A stretch of 60,944 bases of DNA, from assembly GCA_905233465.1 (NCBI GenBank), contig CAJOEI010000007.1, positions 1 to 60,944 on the forward strand, given 5' to 3'. Source of the stretch: an uncultured Bacteroidaceae bacterium (lineage in GTDB: Bacteria > Bacteroidota > Bacteroidia > Bacteroidales > Bacteroidaceae). Under the pieces are notes generated by a model. That model saw only the letters and a program-made list of their open reading frames with translations, had not been told where the DNA came from and did no database searches. Shown here piece after piece: positions 42,387 through 49,193 of the stretch. Numbering within the stretch: the first letter of the stretch is position 1; each line of letters begins with the position of its first letter. The translations under genes were made by a program, and so were the position numbers.

Positions 42387-43617
42387 ATTCCTTTATTTTG
42401 CGATAGAGGGTGCGTTCGCTGATATGCAACTCATCGGCAGCTTTCTTGCGACGTCCGCGATGTTTCTCCAGCGCCTTGATGATCAACCGTTTCTCCTGTT
42501 CGTCTATAGACAGTGTCTCTTCGACATATTCTTCGGCGTATGGAGTGTTGTCGTTGACTTCGGCGGGCGTAGACACTGCTTCGGCAGGTCGTTGCACGTG
42601 CACAGCCGGTGTGATGGTCATCTGGGATGGTATGTTCACTATGTGCTCTGTTGCATTGTTGTCGTCGGGTTGTGCAGTGGTGATGTGTTGTCGCAACTCG
42701 TTGATCTCGCGATGCAGCGCGTTAATCATCTGGAATAGCATCTCGCGTTCCTGTGCATAGCTGTGGTCGTCGGCTGTACGGTGGTTCAGGCGCACCAGCC
42801 CGCTTTGTTCGTCCGTTGTGGGCCATATCTCGTAATCTGCAAGGATGGCAGGTGTCACCACACGTGTGTCTCGCAGCAGGATTGACATCTGCTCGGTGAC
42901 GTTCTTCAGCTGACGTATGTTGCCAGGCCATTTGTAGCGCTTCATCACTTCCTCAGCTTCGGGCGATAGAGTGATACGTTCTGGCATGCTGTATTTGGCA
43001 GCGATTTCCATTGCGAACTTCTTGAAGAGAAGAAGTATGTCGTCGCCGCGGTGCCGCAGTGCCGGCATCTTGATAGGAATGGTGTTGAGGCGATAGAACA
43101 GATCCTCGCGGAAGTGGCCGTCGCGTATGGCATTCTGTATGTTGACGTTTGTGGCGGCCACGATGCGAACATTTGTCTTGCGCACCTCGCTGGAGCCAAC
43201 GCGAATGTATTCTCCGCTCTCCAGCACGCGCAACAAACGGGCTTGTGTGCTCATGGGCAGTTCGCCCACTTCGTCAAGAAACAGCGTCCCGCCGTCGGCC
43301 GCACCAAAATATCCTTCGTGCTCACCTATGGCACCAGTGAATGCTCCCTTCTCGTGGCCAAAAAGCTCGCTGTCTATGGTTCCTTCGGGTATGCTGCCAC
43401 AGTTGATGGCGAAATATTTACGGCTACGCCGTTGGCTGTTGTCGTGTATGAGGCGTGGAATCACCTCTTTGCCCACTCCGCTCTCACCAGTGATGAACAC
43501 TGAGAGATCGGTCTGTGCCACCTGCAATGCTGTGTCCAAAGCATGGTTCAGCGCCTCGCAGTTGCCAACGATGCCATAGCGCAGCTTGATAGGTTGAAGA
43601 TTCTGTGCGTCCATCAT
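42367..43617 (-). CDS. Sigma-54-dependent-type transcriptional regulator (AAA+ and Fis-type HTH)
   Basis: The 416-residue protein lacks a receiver domain and starts directly with the AAA+ domain: Walker A GESGVGKE near residues 44-51, GAFTGA at 91-96 (sigma-54 contact), Walker B GTLFLDEVGELP near 110 and KWPGNIRQLKNV near 235. A Fis-type helix-turn-helix ends the protein (residues about 385-416, RRKKAADELHISERTLYRKI). It opens promoters with sigma-54 and hydrolyses ATP. Two starts, ATG 43617 and 43614, overlap the pdxA stop codon. It stands between pdxA and lptE, an arrangement seen in many Bacteroidales. Confidence 0.9.
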   Translation of the reverse strand: MMDAQNLQPIKLRYGIVGNCEALNHALDTALQVAQTDLSVFITGESGVGKEVIPRLIHDNSQRRSRKYFAINCGSIPEGTIDSELFGHEKGAFTGAIGEHEGYFGAADGGTLFLDEVGELPMSTQARLLRVLESGEYIRVGSSEVRKTNVRIVAATNVNIQNAIRDGHFREDLFYRLNTIPIKMPALRHRGDDILLLFKKFAMEIAAKYSMPERITLSPEAEEVMKRYKWPGNIRQLKNVTEQMSILLRDTRVVTPAILADYEIWPTTDEQSGLVRLNHRTADDHSYAQEREMLFQMINALHREINELRQHITTAQPDDNNATEHIVNIPSQMTITPAVHVQRPAEAVSTPAEVNDNTPYAEEYVEETLSIDEQEKRLIIKALEKHRGRRKKAADELHISERTLYRKIKEYGLEEL

Positions 43618-44681
43618 CCTTTTTCGCTCTTGTCACGTTTGTCGATATATAGTTTCGGCAACGGGTTGGCGTGAGCCTCATCCCAGGCCTGACGTGCCCT
43701 AAAGATGTCGATAGCAGTGTATATGGCATTGCGCAGCGATGTCTCGTCGGCCACGCCGCGTCCTGCAATGTCGTATGCTGTGCCGTGGTCGGGACTTGTG
43801 CGTACGATGTCGAGACCGGCGGTATAGTTTACGCCGTCGTTCATCGCCAGCAACTTGAATGGTGCCAGCCCTTGGTCGTGATACATCGCCAGCACACCGT
43901 CGAAGTGCTCATAGGCACGCGTGCCAAAGAATCCATCAGCGGCAAAGGGACCGAAGGTATTGATACCTTCTTCAGTTGCCTGCTGCATGGCAGGACGCAG
44001 GATTTCCTGTTCCTCCTTGCCCAGCAGTCCTTCGTCGCCAGCATGGGGATTCAGTGCCAGCACGGCTATGCGTGGCATAGAGATACCAAAGTCGCGACGC
44101 AGTGTGGCATCGAAGATATGCAGCTTCTGCAGTATGCTCTCCTGTGTGATGGCCTGAGCCACCTTTGTCAGTGGTAGGTGGCTCGTGGCAAGCGCCACAC
44201 GTATGCGGTCGTTCATCAGTATCATCAGAGCCGAACCCGTGAGTGCGCCGCTGCGATCTTGAATATACTCTGTGTGTCCGGGGAAGTGGAAGCCGTCGCC
44301 TTGGATGCTGCTCTTGTTGATGGGGGCGGTTACGAGCACGTCAAAGAGGCCCTTTCGCCAGTCCTGCATGGCTCGCTCCAGTGCTGCCAACGCAGCCTGA
44401 CCAGCTTCGGGAGTGGCCTGACCGATGTCCAGCTTGACCTCCTCGGCCGTGCAAGGTACAAGACTCAGTTCGCCATCATGGGCATCTGCGGGAGATTGTA
44501 TGGTCTGGAACGTCACATCCAGGTCCATCATCTTGCGATGATAGGATGCCACCTTGGGTGAACCGTATATAATCGGTGTGCACAGTTCAAGCATTGCTGG
44601 GTCCGCAAATGCCTTTAGGATTACTTCATAGCCGATTCCGTTTGGATCGCCATGTGTTATAGCTACTTTCAGTTTTTCCAT
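43614..44681 (-). CDS. pdxA: 4-hydroxythreonine-4-phosphate dehydrogenase
   Basis: The 355-residue cytoplasmic enzyme acts in pyridoxal phosphate synthesis. Family signs are the N-terminal ITHGDPNGIGYEVI, TAPINKSSIQ near residue 125, FPGHTEYI with a metal-binding His near 140, LALNPHAGDEGLLG near 205, and MYHDQGLAPFKLLAMNDGVNYTAGL near 265. Its length is normal. The downstream regulator start overlaps its stop; a short-period repeat (44686-44743) separates it from the DUF4837 gene. Confidence 0.9.
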   Translation of the reverse strand: MEKLKVAITHGDPNGIGYEVILKAFADPAMLELCTPIIYGSPKVASYHRKMMDLDVTFQTIQSPADAHDGELSLVPCTAEEVKLDIGQATPEAGQAALAALERAMQDWRKGLFDVLVTAPINKSSIQGDGFHFPGHTEYIQDRSGALTGSALMILMNDRIRVALATSHLPLTKVAQAITQESILQKLHIFDATLRRDFGISMPRIAVLALNPHAGDEGLLGKEEQEILRPAMQQATEEGINTFGPFAADGFFGTRAYEHFDGVLAMYHDQGLAPFKLLAMNDGVNYTAGLDIVRTSPDHGTAYDIAGRGVADETSLRNAIYTAIDIFRARQAWDEAHANPLPKLYIDKRDKSEKG

Positions 44682-44685
44682 TGAA

Positions 44686-44743
44686 TGAATTGTGAATTAT
44701 GCATCGTGCATTATGCATTGTGAATTGTGAATTATGAATTGTC
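44686..44743. repeat. GAATTGTGAATTATGCATTATG repeat between pdxA and the DUF4837 gene
   Basis: The whole gap (about 58 bases) is built from GAATTGTGAATTATG and GCATTATGCATTGTG units of period 7-10. It begins a few bases upstream of the pdxA start codon and ends at the DUF4837 stop codon. Same family as 20341-20372 and 56860-56942. Confidence 0.75.
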
Positions 44744-45879
44744 TATTTGCTTCTTGCTTTTCTCCTGTCTTCGGCTGTGACGGCCACTTCCTCGAGAGTG
44801 GTGACTATAGGTGATGTCTTCTCGTGTGGCAGGTTGAGGGTATAGAGCGAGCCCTCGAGCCGACGCATGAGACCTCGTTTCATTTTCTCTGGTGCGAAGA
44901 CAAAGCCCTCCACAACAATGACAATATTGCGTGTGGTGTCCACGCGTGAGTGGCTCACGAATGGCCCGCCCATGCCATCGTTCTCCATGTACCATAGACC
45001 ACGAGCCTCCAGTGCATACTGTCCGTGGACCACGATGGGTTTGACGAAGGTGCAGAGCGTGTCGGTGGCCATGTGCATTGTGGGCAGTGTGCCGGGGATA
45101 TTCTCGGCCATCACGCTGTCGCGCTTGTGGAGCACATATTGCTTTGTGAAGGTCTCTGGACCCTCATAGGGGTAGCTGTACATGCAAATGTTGACCAATG
45201 CCGATGCTCCATTGCTGCTGGTCCAGAAAAAGTCTTTGCCGCGCTTGTAACTCTTGATCTCGTCGGGGGCGTGGAACTCGCAGTCAAATAACTCCTGTGC
45301 CAGCCCTGCAACGACTTTAGAGTGTTTGTCCTTCAGCTCCTTGATGAGGCGGTTCATCTCCATCTTCGTCAGGAAGTCCAGGATGTCGTCGCCGTGTTCG
45401 AAGCAAAAATCTGCAAAATCCTCTGCTGTTGGGCTCTGTATGGTGAGCACAATCTGGTCGATTGCGTATTTGTCGCGTGTGAACTTCATCGAAGTCTTCG
45501 TGTAGATGCTCTTGTTGATGTCCACAAGGATTATGTTGCGGAAGATGTTCAGCACCTGGTCGAAATGCTTGGGATCCACCTGCGAGATGTGAAACGAGCG
45601 TTCTGGCTGAGGCAGGCCTGGGATGTCGGTGTCGAGAACGTTGAATAACGCACGCCCCTGACGCGCCTGCCAGTCCTGATCACTCATGACCACCATCACT
45701 TCGTATGGCCGACCGCTGGCGCGGGGAATCACCATTTCTTTACGGCAGGACATTAGCAGTGTAGCCGAAATAATAAATAATAAATGATAAATAATAAATA
45801 ATAGTGGTTTCCTGGAATATCTCCAGATAGCCAATTGCCTAATATTCAATCCACGATTTTCCATAAGCACCCTTATCAT
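44743..45879 (-). CDS. DUF4837 family lipoprotein with repeat-derived signal peptide
   Basis: The 378-residue product matches DUF4837: RASGRPYEVMVVMSDQDWQ after the lipobox, then QVDPKHFDQVLNIFRNIILVDI near residue 95 and AEARGLWYMENDGMGGPFVSHSR-like YALEARGLWYMEND near 285. The lipobox is LLMSC (Cys near residue 44). The hydrophobic core before it, LLFIIYHLLFIIS, is encoded by the short repeat at 45770-45803. The function is unknown, although the family is conserved beside pdxA in Bacteroidota. Starts at 45879 and 45864 are both possible. Confidence 0.8.
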   Translation of the reverse strand: MIRVLMENRGLNIRQLAIWRYSRKPLLFIIYHLLFIISATLLMSCRKEMVIPRASGRPYEVMVVMSDQDWQARQGRALFNVLDTDIPGLPQPERSFHISQVDPKHFDQVLNIFRNIILVDINKSIYTKTSMKFTRDKYAIDQIVLTIQSPTAEDFADFCFEHGDDILDFLTKMEMNRLIKELKDKHSKVVAGLAQELFDCEFHAPDEIKSYKRGKDFFWTSSNGASALVNICMYSYPYEGPETFTKQYVLHKRDSVMAENIPGTLPTMHMATDTLCTFVKPIVVHGQYALEARGLWYMENDGMGGPFVSHSRVDTTRNIVIVVEGFVFAPEKMKRGLMRRLEGSLYTLNLPHEKTSPIVTTLEEVAVTAEDRRKARSK

Positions 45880-45916
45880 TTATCATTTATAATTTATTAT
45901 TTATCATCTATCATTT
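45770..45916. repeat. TTATTTATCATTTATTATT repeats at the 5' end of the DUF4837 gene
   Basis: Two blocks of period-7 TAATAAA/TGATAAA units flank the start: 45770-45803 (inside the gene, encoding the signal core) and about 45884-45916 (covering the gap and reaching the last codons of rlmN at 45904). The two blocks share the same unit and orientation. Confidence 0.7.
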
Positions 45917-46947
45917 CCCCTGCGGGTATTCAGCATTCCGCAGGCCGCATCGATGTCTTGACCGCGTGATGTCCGAATGGTGCACCTCACGCCATGGGCA
46001 TTGAGATAGTCGCGCAGGGCCGACATCTGTTCTGGCGACGCCTCAGCGAAAGGTGTCTCTGGCAGTCGATGCCAACGAATCAGGTTGACGCGGCATTCTA
46101 TATTGCCAAGCAGACGCACCAATTCACGTGCATGGCGTTGTGTGTGTGTGCCAAAGACAATGTACTCAAACGACAACCGTCGTTGGCCCGACCAGTCGTA
46201 GTGGCGTAACAGCTCGAGCATCTCTGCTATCGGATAGCTGCGTTCAGCAGGCATGATGGCTGCGCGCTCCTCGCTGAATGGATTGTGCAGGCTGATTGCC
46301 AGATGACAGGGACTCTCGTCCAGAAAGCGCTGCAGCCCCTTGCGCACGCCCACGGTGGATACCGTGATGCGTCGTGGGCTCCAAGCCCAACCATAATCGG
46401 CCATCAGCAACTCTGTGGCACGCAGCACAGCGTCCAAGTTGTCCAAGGGCTCGCCTTGTCCCATGAAGACAATATTCGTCAGGCGCTCCCGCTCTGGCAG
46501 CGAATAGACCTGATTCAGGATGTCTCCAGCTGTGAGGTGGCCGCCGAAGCCCTGCTGACCAGTAGCGCAGAAACGGCATCCCATGCGGCAACCTACCTGT
46601 GAACTCACGCACGCTGTGCCGCGGTCGTCATCTGGGATGAACACCGTCTCCACTGTGCCGCCGCAGGATGTCGGAAAGAGATACTTGGATGTACCATCGC
46701 TGCTGTGCTGAGCACGCAGCGGACCATGCAGTCCTACGCTATATTTCTCAGAAAGAAGCTTGCGCGCCGCAATGCTGATATTCGACATCGCTGCAAAGTC
46801 AGGCACACCCTTACTGTATATCCAGCCCGCCAGTTGACGCCCGGCAAAGGCAGGCAAGCCTTCACGCAAAGCCAGCTCTTTCAGCTCAGCCAATGTCATA
46901 CCCAGCAAAGCTACACTATTTTGTCTTATGTCCTCGCGCGCGTTCAT
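45904..46947 (-). CDS. rlmN: Dual-specificity RNA methyltransferase RlmN
   Basis: This radical-SAM enzyme methylates C2 of adenosine 2503 in 23S rRNA and A37 of some tRNAs. The 347-residue product has the CxxxCxxC cluster (Cys 120, 124 and 127, CRMGCRFCATGQQGFGG), NIVFMGQGEPLDN near 170, STVGVRKGL near 205, LAISLHNPF near 225, and the methyl-carrier Cys near the C-terminus (DIDAACGML). The ATG 46947 (MNAREDI) is preferred because the -7 element is at 46966-46973, upstream of it. Confidence 0.95.
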   Translation of the reverse strand: MNAREDIRQNSVALLGMTLAELKELALREGLPAFAGRQLAGWIYSKGVPDFAAMSNISIAARKLLSEKYSVGLHGPLRAQHSSDGTSKYLFPTSCGGTVETVFIPDDDRGTACVSSQVGCRMGCRFCATGQQGFGGHLTAGDILNQVYSLPERERLTNIVFMGQGEPLDNLDAVLRATELLMADYGWAWSPRRITVSTVGVRKGLQRFLDESPCHLAISLHNPFSEERAAIMPAERSYPIAEMLELLRHYDWSGQRRLSFEYIVFGTHTQRHARELVRLLGNIECRVNLIRWHRLPETPFAEASPEQMSALRDYLNAHGVRCTIRTSRGQDIDAACGMLNTRRGNDR

Positions 46948-46965
46948 ATTTGTGTAATAGCGGCG

Positions 46966-46973
46966 CAAAGGTA
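46966..46973 (-). promoter_or_regulatory. -7 element for rlmN
   Basis: The minus strand reads TACCTTTG, a full TAnnTTTG match, about 19 bases before the rlmN ATG. The upstream -33 region (GTTG near 46993-46996) is weak. This probably starts the long transcript through DUF4837, pdxA and onwards, at least in part. Confidence 0.5.
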
Positions 46974-47108
46974 GCGCAAAAAACTGAAAAACCAACTCTT
47001 TTTAGGAGATTTAACGCTGACTGACAATTTGCTAAACATGTTATTCGTTCATTTTTGACCACGAATGTCACGTCAGTTTCACGCCATGTGCAAGAAAAAG
47101 TCTTTGTT

Positions 47109-47141
47109 TTTGCGGTGTAGCACAAAAAATGTGTATTTTTG
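47109..47141 (+). promoter_or_regulatory. Promoter of the CatA-like / MFS / DUF5107 genes
   Basis: TTTG (47109-47112) precedes TATTTTTG (47134-47141) by 21 bases. The ATG at 47170 follows after about 28 bases. Confidence 0.6.
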
Positions 47142-47169
47142 CAGCGAAAATAGCCTAATAAAATAGAAG

Positions 47170-47787
47170 ATGATCCAGGAAATAGATCCGAAGGAGACCA
47201 CGCGGGCGATGGCGTTCGAGCTGTGGACGAAATCGCCGATGCCAATGGTGACGCTGGTGAAGACGTTCGACGTGACGCGCCTGGTGAGAGCGGGGCGCAA
47301 GCGTGGCCTAAAGTTCAATATGTTGCTGTGCTGGTGCATAGGCAGGGCAGCAAGTTATATTGACGAGTTCTATATGCTTCCGAAGGATGGGAAGATGTAT
47401 AAGTTCGACCGCCTGAGCATAAACATAATCGTTTATAACGTAAACGGCGGCATAAGCACGTGCGATGTCCCCTACGCAGATGATTTGACAAAGTTCTGCA
47501 ACGACTACAACGCGTTGACACATGAGTGCGCTACAACCTGTCGCGAGCTGACGGACGAGAATGCCATGGCTATAGGCACGTCGGCTGTTACGGGTGCGGA
47601 ACTGGATTGCATCATAAACCAATACAGTGGCATCTTCAACAACCCGTTCCTTGTCTGGGGACGCTACCGCCGCCGCTGGTTCCGTTGCCAGCTCCCCATC
47701 TCTTTCCAGTTTCACCACACGCAGATGGACGGCTTACAGGCAGGGAGATTCCTGGAAGAACTACAAAAGACGATAAACGAGATATGA
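47170..47787 (+). CDS. CatA-like O-acyltransferase (chloramphenicol acetyltransferase fold)
   Basis: The 205-residue product has the CAT fold signature with the catalytic histidine in FQFHHTQMDG (residues about 183-192; family HHxxxDG) and an N-terminal FELWTKSPMPMVTLVKTFDVT. It is a little shorter than classical CatA. It could acetylate a sugar or another small hydroxyl compound; chloramphenicol resistance cannot be assumed. Its stop codon overlaps the MFS start as ATGA, so its acceptor is probably the sugar carried by that transporter or a breakdown product, like galactoside acetyltransferases beside permeases (inference). Confidence 0.8.
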   Translation: MIQEIDPKETTRAMAFELWTKSPMPMVTLVKTFDVTRLVRAGRKRGLKFNMLLCWCIGRAASYIDEFYMLPKDGKMYKFDRLSINIIVYNVNGGISTCDVPYADDLTKFCNDYNALTHECATTCRELTDENAMAIGTSAVTGAELDCIINQYSGIFNNPFLVWGRYRRRWFRCQLPISFQFHHTQMDGLQAGRFLEELQKTINEI

Positions 47788-49106
47788 AGAACCGGATGTT
47801 TATCCTATTTATCTGCTCGGTGGCGGCGATGGGCGGCCTGCTCTTCGGTTACGACTGGGTGGTGATAGGGGGCGCAAAGCCTTTCTATGAGTTGTATTTC
47901 GGCATCGCGGAGTCGCCCGTGATGCAGGGTTTGGCTATGACGACGGCGCTCATAGGCTGTCTGGTGGGAGCGATGGTGGCTGGAATGGCAGCCGACCGCT
48001 ACGGCCGCAAGCCTCTGCTGACGTTGAGTGCGGTGCTCTTCACCGTGTCGGCTGTGGCCACGGGCCTCTTCAACGACTTCACTATGTTCAATATCGCCCG
48101 TTTCATCGGTGGTGTGGGCATCGGTGTGGCTTCGGCTCTGGCGCCGATGTATATCGCCGAGGTAAGTCCGGCGGAGATTCGCGGCCGTATGGTGAGCCTC
48201 AACCAGATGACTATCGTGCTGGGAATTCTGGCCGCTCAGATTGTGAATATGCTGCTGGCACGCGACACGTCGATAGCGGAGAGCCAGACTTGGAACATAG
48301 AATGGGGCTGGCGCTGGATGTTCTGGGCTGAGACGCTGCCCGCCGCCATCTTCCTCGTGATGAGCTGCTTTATTCCGGAGAGCCCGGTGTTTCAAAAGAT
48401 TAAAGGTGAAAGATTAGAGATTAAAGATGAGAGGTTAGAGGCCGGGCTGAGTGAACTGTTCCAGCACAAGTACGGAAAGGTGCTGCTGCTGGGGTTGGTG
48501 ATTGCGGTGTTCCAGCAGTGGTGCGGAACGAACGTGATATTCAACTACGCGCAGGAGATATTCGTTGGGGCGGGGTTTGACGTGGACGGGATGTTCATAA
48601 ACATCGTCATCACTGGCATAGCCAACGTGGCGTTCACCTTCGTTGCTCTCTACACCATAGAGAAGTGGGGACGCCGCACGCTGATGCTTATCGGTGCCGG
48701 AGGTCTGGGCACGATATATGCCATACTGAGTTTCTGCTATTTCAGACACATGACGGGAGTGCCAATGGTGCTGCTCGTTGTGGCCGCAATATCCATCTAC
48801 GCAATGACGCTCGGCCCGGTGACATGGACTCTGCTGGCCGAGATCTTCCCCAACCGCATCCGCGGCGTGGCTATGGCCACCTGCACCTTCGCCCTGTGGG
48901 TGGGCTGCTGCACGCTAACGTTCTCTTTCCCGTCGATGAACGCGGCTCTGGGCAGCGGCGGCACGTTCTGGGTATATTCCACTATCTGCCTCTGCGCCTT
49001 CATTTTCCTGTGGCGCCGCTGCCCCGAGACTAAAGGCAAGACGCTGGAGGAGCTGGAGAAGGAATTGGAGACCCACCCCTCACCCTCCCTTGTAGGGAGG
49101 AAGTAG
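47784..49106 (+). CDS. Sugar porter family MFS transporter
   Basis: Starting at ATG 47784, the 440-residue inner-membrane protein has 12 hydrophobic segments and family motifs: GYDWVVIGGAKPFY near residue 23, ADRYGRKP near 70 (loop 2-3), EVSPAEIRGRMVSLNQ near 125, WRWMFW and PESPVF near 180-200, QQWCGTNVIFNYAQEIF near 245, EKWGRR near 300 and PETKGKTLEELE at the end. It would import a hexose or pentose by proton symport. The central cytoplasmic loop contains an in-frame short repeat (48396-48440, KGERLEIKDERLE). The last residues (HPSPSLVGRK) come from a palindromic repeat (49083-49103). Confidence 0.9.
   Translation: MKNRMFILFICSVAAMGGLLFGYDWVVIGGAKPFYELYFGIAESPVMQGLAMTTALIGCLVGAMVAGMAADRYGRKPLLTLSAVLFTVSAVATGLFNDFTMFNIARFIGGVGIGVASALAPMYIAEVSPAEIRGRMVSLNQMTIVLGILAAQIVNMLLARDTSIAESQTWNIEWGWRWMFWAETLPAAIFLVMSCFIPESPVFQKIKGERLEIKDERLEAGLSELFQHKYGKVLLLGLVIAVFQQWCGTNVIFNYAQEIFVGAGFDVDGMFINIVITGIANVAFTFVALYTIEKWGRRTLMLIGAGGLGTIYAILSFCYFRHMTGVPMVLLVVAAISIYAMTLGPVTWTLLAEIFPNRIRGVAMATCTFALWVGCCTLTFSFPSMNAALGSGGTFWVYSTICLCAFIFLWRRCPETKGKTLEELEKELETHPSPSLVGRK
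48396..48440 (+). repeat. AGATTAAAG/AGATTAGAG repeat in the MFS cytoplasmic loop
   Basis: About five imperfect 9-base units (AAGATTAAAGGTGAAAGATTAGAG-like, shown in part) lie in frame and encode charged residues in the loop between transmembrane segments 6 and 7, where variable length is tolerated. Confidence 0.65.
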
Positions 49107-49193
49107 TTACTTTTCAAGGACACAATCTATTATAATATAATATGAGTGATTCAATCAGTCAAAGACATTCTGCTTCCTCCCTACAAGGGAGGG
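49083..49193. repeat. Exact 21-base inverted repeat spanning the MFS-DUF5107 gene junction
   Basis: CCCTCCCTTGTAGGGAGG plus AAG (49083-49103) is exactly inverted at 49173-49193. Each arm is itself a CCTCCCT/AGGGAGG palindrome. The left arm ends at the MFS stop codon; the right arm is inside the DUF5107 gene from codon 11. The 69-base loop holds the gap and the DUF5107 start codon. This resembles a paired REP/MITE-like element. Confidence 0.75.
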
